From positions 149,983 through 213,982 of the forward strand of contig PASP01000016.1 of the NCBI GenBank assembly GCA_002712005.1: 64,000 nucleotides of DNA, written 5' to 3'. Below the pieces are notes generated by a model. That model was not told where the DNA came from and ran no database searches. It worked only from the letters and a program-made list of their open reading frames with translations. Positions 35,221 to 43,737 of this stretch are shown piece by piece. This DNA is from Halobacteriovoraceae bacterium. GTDB lineage: Bacteria; Bdellovibrionota; Bacteriovoracia; Bacteriovoracales; Bacteriovoracaceae. Numbering within the stretch: the first letter of the stretch is position 1; every line of letters begins with the position of its first letter. The position numbers and the translations under genes are program-made.

Positions 35221-35847
35221 ATGGAATTCAAAATGAGAATGATGAAAAAAGTGGTAACTTCTGCAGTCGCACTTATGACACTGTCAATTAGCGCAGCACC
35301 TCAAAAGAAGAGCGTAGTCCTTCAATTTGATCATCAACAATTCAAAAAGCAATCGGTGATAAAACTGAAACAAGAAGTCAAAAAGGTACATCCAAAAATG
35401 GATCTTACTAAATGGAATCTAAAGAAGGTCGTCCTTAGGGCCAAATCTAAACGAGGAAAGGCAGAGGCCTTTTTAAAAATTGGACCTTCCGTTTCGGCAG
35501 TGGAAGCGATTGAAGGCAATCAGTTTGATTTTCAATCCAACCGAGCGTATCACCCTATCACCTTCCAAACTTTCGGCGACAACGACAAGGGCGTGTGGCA
35601 AATTCATATGAAAGGAAATATCAAAGTAAAGCAGGCCAAACTTGTTCTTCAAAAGAAAGTTCAAGACGTAACCCGTAAGTGTTCATTTCAATTTGAAACG
35701 GTCTGGGGAAAAGATATTAAGAGATTCTCCGCTTCAGCGACAGGCCCAAAAGGTTCTGGTGTACAGAAACAAGCTTGTCAGAAGGCCAGAGCGAAGTGTA
35801 ACCACTTCAAAAAAGACATCCCTCTTACTATGTGTACAAAACTCTAA
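35221..35847 (+). CDS. Secreted basic protein of unknown function, 208 aa
   Basis: The ATG at 35221 is preferred: GGAG lies 6 bp before it and the product starts MEFKMRMMKKVVTSAVALMT, a normal signal peptide ending about SISAA. Earlier in-frame ATGs from 35173 would add a charged run. The mature protein is lysine-rich, probably beta-structured, with cysteines grouped in the C-terminal third (RKCSF, QACQ, AKCN, TMCT), suggesting disulfides. I do not recognise the family. A terminator follows at 35861. The gap 35033-35220 before it holds no gene I can support. Confidence 0.7.
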   Translation: MEFKMRMMKKVVTSAVALMTLSISAAPQKKSVVLQFDHQQFKKQSVIKLKQEVKKVHPKMDLTKWNLKKVVLRAKSKRGKAEAFLKIGPSVSAVEAIEGNQFDFQSNRAYHPITFQTFGDNDKGVWQIHMKGNIKVKQAKLVLQKKVQDVTRKCSFQFETVWGKDIKRFSASATGPKGSGVQKQACQKARAKCNHFKKDIPLTMCTKL

Positions 35848-35860
35848 TATATAAATGTAA

Positions 35861-35892
35861 AAAAGGCCTTCCCATGGGGAAGGTCTATTTTT
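35861..35892. terminator. Bidirectional terminator between two convergent genes
   Basis: GGCCTTCCC and GGGAAGGTC pair over 9 bp (one G-U) around ATG, with an A-run to the left and TATTTTT to the right, so it can end transcription from both the plus-strand secreted-protein gene and the minus-strand yaiI gene. Confidence 0.88.
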
Positions 35893-35928
35893 AGTTCAAT
35901 GACACGAAAAAACGAACAAAGTCCGATC

Positions 35929-36381
35929 TTACTTAAAGCCTTTTTGAGCGAGGATACGATTTAGTGTATTTGCGAAGTTTGCCTTATCCTTAACCCCAAA
36001 AGATTCCGGACCACCAGTCTCAATACCACCATCTCTAAGCTCTTTCATAAAGTCGCGCATAGAAAGCCTCTCGCCAACATTTTCTTCATCGTAGAGCTCG
36101 CCTCGTGGATTGATGGCCATAGCCTTCTTATTCACAATCTCAGCAGCTAAAGGAATATCCGCTGTAATAACAAGATCCTCCGGTGCAACATGCTCGGCGA
36201 TATACATGTCAGCAACATCATCTCCACTTTCCACTTTAATAAAAGAGATCAGCTGATGAAATGGAATATTCATATACGAGTTGGCCACTAAGCACAGCGG
36301 TATATTTAAGCGCAGAGAAGTTTTAAAGAGAAGCTCTTTAACAACCTTCGGACAAGCATCGGCATCAACCCAAATTTTCAT
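35929..36381 (-). CDS. yaiI: YaiI/YqxD-family (DUF188) protein
   Basis: 150 residues, the usual family length. The start MKIWVDADACPKVVKELL carries the conserved D-A-D-A-C-P motif, followed by VESGDDVADMYIAEHVAPEDLVITADIPLAAEIV and NPRGELYDEENVGERLSMRD, all conserved in this PIN-like family. The acidic residues suggest a metal-dependent nuclease fold, but no activity is established. The gene stands alone. Confidence 0.93.
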   Translation of the reverse strand: MKIWVDADACPKVVKELLFKTSLRLNIPLCLVANSYMNIPFHQLISFIKVESGDDVADMYIAEHVAPEDLVITADIPLAAEIVNKKAMAINPRGELYDEENVGERLSMRDFMKELRDGGIETGGPESFGVKDKANFANTLNRILAQKGFK

Positions 36382-36405
36382 ACGTACCTAATTTTAATAA
36401 GAAAT

Positions 36406-36427
36406 AAAGCCTCCGAAAGGAGGCTTT
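36406..36427. terminator. Bidirectional terminator after the membrane-protein gene
   Basis: GCCTCC-GAAA-GGAGGC with flanking AAA/TTT pairs forms a strong stem with a GNRA-type tetraloop on the plus strand and T-rich sequence on both sides. It lies 5 bp after the stop at 36432 on the minus strand. Confidence 0.9.
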
Positions 36428-36431
36428 TTAA

Positions 36432-37151
36432 TTAATAGAGATTATTATCTTCGATTTCAGATTCTTGATAGTCTACCAGTAAACTTTCTCCACCTTCTGT
36501 GAGAATCTCGATTTGATGATTGGGTAGAGAGCTATCATAGATTGCTCTATTTACTTTCACACCAACCTTACCACCAACGAGACCGCCTCCGGCCATAACT
36601 CCCATAGCAACAGGTGCAACTGGAATCGTGTAGGCAATGGCCAATCCAATATAAAGCCCTGTGGCGACAAGTCCTACCACTAAAACCCCACCAACAATGA
36701 CTTTTACGAATTTGTTATAACCACGCTTTTGCAACCCGGCCAAAAGATTCTTTAAAAGACTATTTACGAATTCTGGATTTTCAAAGAAGTTCTTCATCTC
36801 ATCACTACTACCCGACTCTTTCAAGGCACGATCAATAGAAGCGAGCGCCATATTGAGTAACTCAGTCGACAAGAAACCAAATTCTTCATCAGTATCAACC
36901 TCATCGATACCTCGCTCTTTAATACTTCTCACAAATGCTTTAGAAAACTTCTTAGCCGTTCTCCGACAAGCACGATTACAATGACCATCACCATAGACAA
37001 TAGACTTTGCCACACTCGTACCATTAGTAATCATTTGAATATCATTCTTACTAGACGAAGCGATTAAATCAGATTGTGACTCTGCTGCCATCGCAATGGA
37101 GTTAAAGAAAATTGAATAAGCTAATACCCACACATAAACTATTTTTGTCAT
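36432..37151 (-). CDS. Exported or membrane protein of unknown function, 239 aa
   Basis: A signal peptide (about 1-22, ending SIAMAA) is followed by a cysteine pair in DGHCNRACRRTAKKF (about 57-70), a helical region, and a hydrophobic glycine-rich block (about 143-200: VIVGGVLVVGLVATGLYIGL, then VAMGVMAGGGLVGGKVG) that looks like two membrane helices with glycine-zipper spacing. Such zippers occur in pore-forming or membrane-inserting proteins. No known family is recognised. It may pair with the secreted protein upstream on the same strand. Confidence 0.65.
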   Translation of the reverse strand: MTKIVYVWVLAYSIFFNSIAMAAESQSDLIASSSKNDIQMITNGTSVAKSIVYGDGHCNRACRRTAKKFSKAFVRSIKERGIDEVDTDEEFGFLSTELLNMALASIDRALKESGSSDEMKNFFENPEFVNSLLKNLLAGLQKRGYNKFVKVIVGGVLVVGLVATGLYIGLAIAYTIPVAPVAMGVMAGGGLVGGKVGVKVNRAIYDSSLPNHQIEILTEGGESLLVDYQESEIEDNNLY

Positions 37152-37244
37152 TGTGATCCCTTCGATATCTACTTGGTTAGTTTTGGGATAAACTAAGACA
37201 AACGCCTAGAGTCCCAAAAGTAACCTTGTACCTAATTTTATATT

Positions 37245-37919
37245 TTAAAGATTTTCGATAATATGTTTTTCTAAGTAATTGAGGTCTGGACCGAAAGTAG
37301 AAGTTGGGAAGATATATCTTTCTTGTTCTTCTAAAATGTCTTTAAGTTCTTTAACCCCTTCTTCGACCAATTTAATACTAATTTGGATATCAGAAAACTC
37401 AGTGGAATAAGTGAGTTCTTGCTCACCATCACTTAAAGAAATGGATTCTTTTAAATCAATATCGTCTTCATTCACTGGAATAACACAACCGCCACAAGGA
37501 ATGGGAACAGGAATCGTAAAATCTGATTCATAAACGGTGACACCAAGATAGGTCTTATACATTACATTTGTGGGTAAATGAACGATCGTCTTACGCGTAA
37601 GCTCTTCCCCCATTCTCAAAGCTTCATAAGGAGAAAAAATACCACTATTGTGAGCAATATCACCACCCTTTAGCGGAGCCACTGAAAGAAAAAAGCTACC
37701 ACTTCCTCCATCACCATAACGATAGGACTGATTCTTCTGAAGGTTAATCTGAACTTGGTATTCATTACTTGTAGCTCCCAAGAAATTATAGTCACCACTA
37801 TTTCGTGCCTTAACTTTAACTGTAACTTCATACTTCTTAGCATCTACCTCTAAAGCATGTGACGAAAAAGATGCCAAAAGAGCGAGAGCAGCGAAAATCG
37901 TTGATTTAAGTTTATTCAT
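37245..37919 (-). CDS. Secreted protein of unknown function, 224 aa
   Basis: The start at 37919 is chosen because GAGG lies 5-6 bp before it and the product then begins with a signal peptide (MNKLKSTIFAALALLASFSSHA). The mature protein is beta-rich, with NYKSY-type spacing absent but a cysteine pair in IPVPIPCGGCVIPV (about 152-165) that may bind a metal or form a disulfide. A longer ORF from 37988 has no ribosome site. No family recognised. Confidence 0.7.
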   Translation of the reverse strand: MNKLKSTIFAALALLASFSSHALEVDAKKYEVTVKVKARNSGDYNFLGATSNEYQVQINLQKNQSYRYGDGGSGSFFLSVAPLKGGDIAHNSGIFSPYEALRMGEELTRKTIVHLPTNVMYKTYLGVTVYESDFTIPVPIPCGGCVIPVNEDDIDLKESISLSDGEQELTYSTEFSDIQISIKLVEEGVKELKDILEEQERYIFPTSTFGPDLNYLEKHIIENL

Positions 37920-37988
37920 AAAAACCTCATTTATTTTACTATTTGCCCAATTATAGTAAAAAATGACGTTTATCTTAGACCATGACAC

Positions 37989-38244
37989 CTATTTACTCGC
38001 TAGTGTCATTTTTTTAGACAGTCTAAAGCTATGGAAAGACTATTAACTACCTAATTTCATTATTAATTTCTATGTACTTTTATGAGGTTTGAGTGTTAAT
38101 TAATAAAAGTTCATGGTTTTACCTTCTAAATATTTAATCCTTTTCAATTTTAAATCAAGAAAATAGACTTACCAAATCATTTAAAAAATTATGACAAATG
38201 TATCTAGATTACATTAATACCTTAAACTCAGAGGGCCATACTGT
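37989..38244. other. AT-rich gap with palindromes, no gene
   Basis: TTTAGAC-A-GTCTAAA (38013-38027) is a perfect 7-bp palindrome. Just before it, ATGACAC (37982-37988) and GTGTCAT (38003-38009) followed by seven T residues look like a terminator on the plus strand although no plus-strand gene ends here. I see no coding sequence. Promoters for the flanking divergent genes are expected. Confidence 0.4.
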
Positions 38245-38958
38245 ATGAAAGACTTAAATGCAGGAGTTCATGTTTCTCCAAATATTCAGACCGATAGTGA
38301 TCTTTATGAAATTGAAAACATAGCTTGTGATCCTCAACATAAGATAGAGTCTTTCCTAGAATCTCACTTTGGCTGGGAAGGGAAAAAGGTCATTGATGTA
38401 GGTTGTGGTACAGGCTATCACCTACCTTTTTATGCAAGAAAGGCGGATCATGTTTTTGGAATAGAACCCCACGACAAGTCTCGACTGAAAGCAATGGATC
38501 GTCTCGTTCGAGAGAACTTAAAAAATGTATCAGTGCTAAAGGGCTCTGCAGAAGCCATATGCCTTGAAAATGATCTCATTGATCTCGCATATGCACGCTT
38601 TGCCTACTTCTGGGGTGAAGGCTGTGAAGAAGGAATTGAAGAAGTTTTTCGTATCTTAAGAAGAGGTGGCACCTTCGTTATGATCGATAATAATCTTGAG
38701 AAAGGAACATTTGGCAATTGGGTTAAACGCAGTTTTGGCCATTCAGACTCCAAACAAAGAGAGATTGATCATTTTTGGAAGAAACAAGGATTTGAACTAA
38801 AAGTAATCGATTCAGAGTGGACTTTTAAAAGCCGTGAAGATCTTGAGTCTGTTTTAAAAATCGAATTCCCTACTGACACCTATAAGGAAATTTTAAAAGA
38901 GCACGACGGGCTAAGCATTGACTATACCTTCAATTTATACTTTAAAACTAAAGTATAA
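38245..38958 (+). CDS. Class I SAM-dependent methyltransferase
   Basis: 237 residues. KKVIDVGCGTGYHLPFYARKADHVFGIEPHD (about 50-80) contains the SAM-binding D-V-G-C-G-T-G motif, followed by LIDLAYARFAYFWGEGCEEGIEEVFRILRRGGTFVMID, the usual motif for UbiE-like enzymes. The C-terminal part is substrate-specific and not recognised. It is tail to tail with a glyoxalase-like gene, and a decayed copy of the same pair of gene ends lies at 41636-41840. Confidence 0.9.
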   Translation: MKDLNAGVHVSPNIQTDSDLYEIENIACDPQHKIESFLESHFGWEGKKVIDVGCGTGYHLPFYARKADHVFGIEPHDKSRLKAMDRLVRENLKNVSVLKGSAEAICLENDLIDLAYARFAYFWGEGCEEGIEEVFRILRRGGTFVMIDNNLEKGTFGNWVKRSFGHSDSKQREIDHFWKKQGFELKVIDSEWTFKSREDLESVLKIEFPTDTYKEILKEHDGLSIDYTFNLYFKTKV

Positions 38959-39052
38959 CGACTAGGCTCCACATTTTAATGCTTAAAAACAGTTACTTAT
39001 TATAATTTCGGTTGAACCTTTATTTGTAAAAATAGAAATAGCTCCCAAGGTA

Positions 39053-39436
39053 CTAATTCATTGGTGAACAAATTTCTATTAAGAAGCCGTTATTATCTTG
39101 AACGTAAGAGACAACCTGTCCCCAAGGTTTTACTTCCGGTCCTTTAACACTTGTCGCTCCATTCTCTATTGCCTTATTAAATGCCTCTTCAACATTTACT
39201 GAAACAAATCCAATTTCAAAAGAAGGTAGCTCTGAGGTAGTCTGCTTTCGATATGAAAATCCATGTGAACCAGCAAGCTTATGACTTACAAAACCTAGTT
39301 TTGTTTCTCCAGTGATCATTTCTCCATAATCTCCCTCCGCATGCAGAAAACCTTTCTTTAACCCAAAAGCTTTTTCATAAAAATCCATTGTGGTCGGGAC
39401 ATCATTAACATATAAAAGGTTGTAACCAAGCTTCAT
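39053..39436 (-). CDS. Glyoxalase/VOC-superfamily protein
   Basis: 127 residues, one vicinal-oxygen-chelate domain: LLYVNDVPTTMDFYEKAFGLKKGF at the start, EIGFVSVNVEEAFNKAIENGATSVKGPEVKPWGQVVSYVQDNNGFLIEIC at the end, with the terminal Glu that is a metal ligand in the family. This resembles the bleomycin-resistance/lactoylglutathione-lyase-like group; the substrate is unknown. It is convergent with the methyltransferase gene. Confidence 0.9.
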   Translation of the reverse strand: MKLGYNLLYVNDVPTTMDFYEKAFGLKKGFLHAEGDYGEMITGETKLGFVSHKLAGSHGFSYRKQTTSELPSFEIGFVSVNVEEAFNKAIENGATSVKGPEVKPWGQVVSYVQDNNGFLIEICSPMN

Positions 39437-39521
39437 ACTTTTACCTTACATAAAATATTTCTAAATCAATTTAAAGTGTTGTATTATTATTCATAAATTA
39501 TTAAAGATTAAAAAGATAAAA

Positions 39522-39647
39522 GTGAAAAAGCTTAATTTGATTTTTATAATACATGCAAACTTAGTTTTGTCTGGATGCTCTCAATTTAGACCCCTACATA
39601 CTCCGGACACATTACATGGCTATGGTAAGATCTTCTCATTTATTTGA
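39522..39647 (+). CDS. Possible mini-lipoprotein or lipoprotein gene remnant, 41 aa
   Basis: From a GTG the frame reads VKKLNLIFIIHANLVLSGCS, a standard lipoprotein signal with lipobox LSGC (Cys19), and then only 22 more residues. It could be a real tiny lipoprotein or the front of a larger gene lost by deletion, in line with other remnants in this stretch. No good ribosome site. The rest of the 478-bp gap (39437-39914) shows no other gene. Confidence 0.35.
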   Translation: MKKLNLIFIIHANLVLSGCSQFRPLHTPDTLHGYGKIFSFI

Positions 39648-39914
39648 ACTAAATAGGCTTCCGTAGTAAAAAATAGAGTGTGGTGAAAAAACAAATACAT
39701 CAATTCTTTACGGCCTTAAGACATTCTCTATCCCCGCCTCAAAGAATAAATACAGTTACTTGATTTTGTTTTTTGATTATTTTGAGTAATACAAACCTTG
39801 AATATTTCAAGATAAGTCAACTGGTACTAACTTTCGTCAAGAACAGACATATTTCTTATTTATATAGTAAAATTTAATAGAAATTATTTTTTATCACTCA
39901 ATAAGGACACTAAA

Positions 39915-40637
39915 ATGGATTATCCATTTAATTCAATGTTCACACTCAGAAAATTGGTCAAGAATCAGGCAAATAAAAATGGAAAAAGCTGTCGTTGCTT
40001 TTACTGTGATCATGAATTCTCTCTTAATTTTGAAGGTTCGAATTTTATGAGTATTGATCATAAAATTCCTAGAAAAGTATTTTTAGATATAGATCCAAGT
40101 CTTGAAAATCGAATCGATAACCTTGTTCTATGTTGCAAGTCTTGTAATTCAGCAAAAGGAAAATCTAGTTTATTCGAATTAATAGATAATGAGATTCGAG
40201 AAAAATCAAAGGACCTTAATGAATTCAAAAAAACTCGTGAGATGCATAGAGAATTTTATAACCAGTTTGCTTTAAAAACTATATTTTGCTCTCTAGAAGC
40301 AGATGAACAATGGGTTAATAACCCTGGACTTCATTTGCAGGAAATTATTTCACAGCTCGAGAAGTCTTCTACTATTTCAAATATAAGAAAAATGAAGGAT
40401 GGCATCAGATTTAACTACGATAAAAAATACATCTTTAACTATTGGGATTGCTATTGCGCCTTCTACGTTAATTCGATAGATCATTTTAATGCTAACAAAA
40501 AAGTCTTACTATCAAATGGATACTCTTTAATTCAAAGGAAGTTTCTCAGATTAAGTAATCCAAATGAAATGGTGGAGCAAATACTTACGGAGGCTAAATT
40601 TTGTAGCAATATCTTTGACTCTAACAATATAAAATAG
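39915..40637 (+). CDS. HNH endonuclease
   Basis: 240 residues. CRCFYCDHEFSLNFEGSNFMSIDHKIPRKVFLDIDPSLENRIDNLVLCCKSCNSAKG (about 27-83) is a complete zinc-bound HNH domain: two C-x-x-C pairs, the D-H catalytic pair and the conserved N. The C-terminal 150 residues are not recognised and probably bind DNA or a partner. It begins a run of nuclease genes (HNH, Mrr-like, GIY-YIG) without a visible mobile element. AAGGACAC precedes the ATG. Confidence 0.85.
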   Translation: MDYPFNSMFTLRKLVKNQANKNGKSCRCFYCDHEFSLNFEGSNFMSIDHKIPRKVFLDIDPSLENRIDNLVLCCKSCNSAKGKSSLFELIDNEIREKSKDLNEFKKTREMHREFYNQFALKTIFCSLEADEQWVNNPGLHLQEIISQLEKSSTISNIRKMKDGIRFNYDKKYIFNYWDCYCAFYVNSIDHFNANKKVLLSNGYSLIQRKFLRLSNPNEMVEQILTEAKFCSNIFDSNNIK

Positions 40638-40705
40638 TGTAGAAGATTTCAATCTATACAATTTAACTGGATTAATTTTGAGACTAAGTGATTTAAACAC
40701 ATAGA

Positions 40706-41542
40706 TCAAAGAATACGATTCGCTCTTCGAAAACCTTTTGAAATGGCCTCTTCAACGGTATGCACATAACACTTACCTACTGAGAGATCGATCATGATTT
40801 TGTCATAATAAGGATCAAAAGGAAGATGATATATTCTGTCACCCTTTTGATTAATATTGCATTTGATGAGTGGATAGTTTTTGTCCACATCTTTGAAATT
40901 AATCTCGACTCCAAGTACTTTAGCAATTTCTTTTGTTCTTTCACTATAATTAGCTGTGGTAAAGAAAACCGCTCTCACTTCACGCGTTTCATTCAAATGG
41001 GTTCTCTTATAATGCTCCATTGAACCAAAGAGTTGGAAAATATGCTTTTCATGAATTTTCTTATATTTCGCCCAGCACTTTGCCTGAACAATCATTACTT
41101 CTTTCTTACTTTCAATGATTAAATCTCGTCCCAGATCATCATAACCATTAGTGGCGCCATGAAACCGAACCACATAACCTTCTTTCTCATAAAGATAGCC
41201 AATATATCTCTCATAAAACGTTCCAATCTCAGAAGTACTGAGATTATCTCGATAATAATTCAATTGCATTTGATCTGAATTTTCTGGATTAAAATGAACT
41301 TCATGTGGAACATTTACTTTCTTTCTTCTGCACACAAATAATATGAGAAGAGTAAGAACAAGTAATCCAATTGCAATAATCACTCCCAAGTAAATCGAGT
41401 TTTTCATAACCACTTGTGAAAAATAGCGCTCGGGAGAAGAGGAGAAATAATTAATGTGCTCCGTGATAATCTTCACAACAGAGTTATAAAATCTCAGAAA
41501 GCTCTTAAGATCCATCAATGTCATGAGATTAGTTTTGAACAT
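40706..41542 (-). CDS. Mrr-type restriction endonuclease-like membrane protein
   Basis: 278 residues. An N-terminal transmembrane helix (IYLGVIIAIGLLVLTLLILF, about 49-69) leads to a PD-(D/E)XK nuclease domain of the Mrr_cat kind: GTFYERYIGYLYEKEGYVVRFHGATNGYDDLGRDLIIESKKEVMIVQAKCW (about 106-157), with D-L-G-R-D and Q-A-K as active-site residues. The C-terminal 60 residues are extra. Membrane-tethered Mrr-like nucleases are known in defence islands. It is flanked by HNH and GIY-YIG genes. Confidence 0.82.
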   Translation of the reverse strand: MFKTNLMTLMDLKSFLRFYNSVVKIITEHINYFSSSPERYFSQVVMKNSIYLGVIIAIGLLVLTLLILFVCRRKKVNVPHEVHFNPENSDQMQLNYYRDNLSTSEIGTFYERYIGYLYEKEGYVVRFHGATNGYDDLGRDLIIESKKEVMIVQAKCWAKYKKIHEKHIFQLFGSMEHYKRTHLNETREVRAVFFTTANYSERTKEIAKVLGVEINFKDVDKNYPLIKCNINQKGDRIYHLPFDPYYDKIMIDLSVGKCYVHTVEEAISKGFRRANRIL

Positions 41543-41635
41543 AGAAACTATTCGGTATATAGCATGAAAAGCTTCAACCTAAGTATGTGACGTCAAAATA
41601 GTCATACCTAGTAATCACATCCTATTTCCATAAGG

Positions 41636-41841
41636 GCTTGAACTAAAAGTAATCGATTCAGAGTAGACTTTTAAAAGAGCACAACAGCCTAAGCATTGAC
41701 TTCAAGCCTTTCAATACTTGTTGCTCAATACTCTATTGCTATCTTAAATGCCTCTTCAATATTTTAAGAGACGAATTGAATTTCAAACAAGAGTAGCTCT
41801 GAGGTTTTTTTTCGATAAGAAAAGCCATTGCAACTGAGACA
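41636..41841. pseudogene. Decayed duplicate of the methyltransferase/glyoxalase gene ends
   Basis: 41638-41677 matches 38791-38831 (methyltransferase 3' part) with one change. It then jumps to a match of 38891-38928, as if the 68 bp between the two ttttaaaag repeats in the parent had been deleted. From about 41700 to 41840 the sequence matches 39137-39260 of the glyoxalase gene with many changes, including TAGCTCTGAGG. Both reading frames are broken. This is an old duplicate now turning into spacer, lying between the Mrr-like and GIY-YIG genes. Confidence 0.85.
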
Positions 41842-42327
41842 TTAATCAAGATAATCTGAAAAGTGGGAAAGATTATAACCTTTCATATTTAATGGTGGAT
41901 ATTCAAGATGCTTCTTCAGATATTCATATAAATAAACACTCTCTAAAAAGTTAACATTAAGATCATTGGCTTCGATAAATACTATATACAAGCCCTCAAA
42001 CTTTTCGATTAAATACTTATATCGGTCACCAAAGTCTTTAATCTCATTTTTGCGTATCGGCCAATAACGATTTCTAAAACTTGTTTTTGTTTTGCCAATA
42101 TAAACTATGTCTGACTCACCTCTCATTCTAGGTACTTCTTTTAGGGTCTTAAATAGATATATAATATTTTTAGATTTTAATGCGGACTCTTCGTTAATAA
42201 GTCTAAAATATGCTGTTTCAAAATCTTCAAGATCAGACAATTGTAATGTACTTGTTTTTCTATCTCCAATTGCACCTAAAATTGGTCGTTTTAACTTCTC
42301 TTCAAAATTAACTTCAATCATTTTCAT
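41842..42327 (-). CDS. GIY-YIG-like nuclease domain protein
   Basis: 161 residues. IIYLFKTLKEVPRMRGESDIVYIGKTKTSFRNRYWPI (about 55-92) fits the GIY-YIG motif (I-Y-x-F ... V-Y-I-G-K-T ... R), and FLESVYLYEYLKKHLEYPPLN near the C-terminus supplies the usual Glu and Asn. No additional DNA-binding domain is visible, so it is either a stand-alone GIY-YIG protein or part of a defence pair. It starts after the degraded duplicate. The gap 42328-42597 holds a 44-codon frame with no convincing support. Confidence 0.7.
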   Translation of the reverse strand: MKMIEVNFEEKLKRPILGAIGDRKTSTLQLSDLEDFETAYFRLINEESALKSKNIIYLFKTLKEVPRMRGESDIVYIGKTKTSFRNRYWPIRKNEIKDFGDRYKYLIEKFEGLYIVFIEANDLNVNFLESVYLYEYLKKHLEYPPLNMKGYNLSHFSDYLD

Positions 42328-42597
42328 CGCCCTTCTATTTATTTTAACCTCTTATCATTTATACTTTCCCACTTCAAAATATTCCAGTAGACCTCTCCTT
42401 AAACACTTCGTTAATTCATTTTAATTTATTCTACTAACTTTGATAATGGGAGATATCATTACATGGTCAAGAAATCTTTATTTATAACGATTAATCTTAC
42501 AGAGGTAGAAAGGTCTGACTTTTTTCTAGAGACATGTTTTCCTATAAACCCTATTGTTACTTTTTCTAAAAATAGGTGTAGTAATATTTTAAATTGA

Positions 42598-43350
42598 CTA
42601 ATCATTCAGAACTCCTAGCAAATAATTGTAAATTTTGCAGACAGGATAATCTCTGTACCCCTTAAATATGTACTGTTTTTGAAAGTTTATTTTAGCTATC
42701 GAATTAGGTAATGCTTTTTCTTTTAATTTTAATTTTTTACCTATATCTGTAAAAGGAAGAAGGTTGTTAAGTGACATATCAGGATCCAAGACTATCGAAT
42801 TGATCACATCTTCCTCATAAAAAAATGCTAATGAATACTTAATAGCTTCTATATTGTCCTTTTCAAAGAGAAGACTATTCAAGCTTCCTCTCTCCTCAAT
42901 CATACTTATTTCAACATGATCAAGTTCTCTGTGAAAGATCTCGGAAAGAAAATACTTAATTAACCAGAAACGAAGACTTGAACTCCTAACAAAATTATTT
43001 TCCTGGAAATACTCCTTCCAATTATGAAGTTTTACTTTGAGATCATAGAAAGAATCCTTGCTCAATATGAGCCAATCATTCCGAAAGCCTATATCGGTGT
43101 AGAATCCATCAAATTCAAGACTACTAAGATAACGGTAATATCCCCCTCGACATTCAATAATGAGTTTAATTAAGCTCTTATTTTCGTTTTTGAGTAATTT
43201 AGAGATTGTCTCATATTCATATTCAACGTACATCTCCGAAAAACCACCTAAGTCGAAAATTAATTGAACTTGTTCCGCACAGGAGGATATTGAGAATTGA
43301 TCGTCAATGAGACTTTGTAATATTGCGTATTCTTTTTCTAAAATTTCCAT
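42598..43350 (-). CDS. Protein of unknown function, 250 aa
   Basis: I do not recognise this protein. It is acidic and soluble, with no signal peptide or membrane helix, rich in aromatic residues, with predicted helices throughout and no metal-binding or nucleotide motif that I can see. It is on the same strand as the neighbouring GIY-YIG and DnaB-like genes, with a broken ORF 106 bp upstream. Given the surroundings it could be a defence or immunity protein. Confidence 0.6.
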   Translation of the reverse strand: MEILEKEYAILQSLIDDQFSISSCAEQVQLIFDLGGFSEMYVEYEYETISKLLKNENKSLIKLIIECRGGYYRYLSSLEFDGFYTDIGFRNDWLILSKDSFYDLKVKLHNWKEYFQENNFVRSSSLRFWLIKYFLSEIFHRELDHVEISMIEERGSLNSLLFEKDNIEAIKYSLAFFYEEDVINSIVLDPDMSLNNLLPFTDIGKKLKLKEKALPNSIAKINFQKQYIFKGYRDYPVCKIYNYLLGVLND

Positions 43351-43455
43351 CCTTCATTCCTAATTAAGGCTTGCTTAAGAATTCTACCGTTAACTTTTTA
43401 GCAATAAAACGAAGCTTCAATCTATCTTCAATTTTAATCTCTAATGGGTACTTTC

Positions 43456-43737
43456 TTATATAAGATCAAGAAAAATAGAGTATTCTTTTCCAATAAAGTA
43501 ATCAAAGTCGGTGACCCAGTCATATGAGTAATCCCCATCACGAGAAGAGAGATAATAGCTTAACAAAGAGAAGTCTCCGTTTTTACTAACCTTTAAAAAG
43601 TAACCATTTCCAAGCCCTCTAAAGTAAACCCTGAACTAATTCTTCCGAACTCTTGAGATATAGGGTTCGAGTAGGAACTTACTTCTATTGTTCTTTAACC
43701 AATCCTTAAAATGACGATAAAAGAAAGATCTATTCAT
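43456..43737 (-). pseudogene. Small gene interrupted by one in-frame amber codon
   Basis: From the ATG at 43737 a 93-residue frame (MNRSFFYRHFKDWLKNNRSK ... FIGKEYSIFLDLI) continues to a TAA at 43458 with a single TAG at 43636-43638 (codon 34). The sequence on both sides is protein-like (GLGNGYFLKVSKNGDFS, SRDGDYSYDWVTDFDYF), and the frame stays open, so a point mutation seems the only damage. The ATG overlaps the end of the DnaB-like gene by 8 bp, so it was coupled to it. It could also be a recoded stop. Confidence 0.7.

Noticed and set aside
42463..42597. 44-codon plus-strand ORF in the gap after the 250-residue protein gene
   Set aside because: Poor ribosome-site spacing, no family and no coupling; it could be chance in AT-rich spacer.
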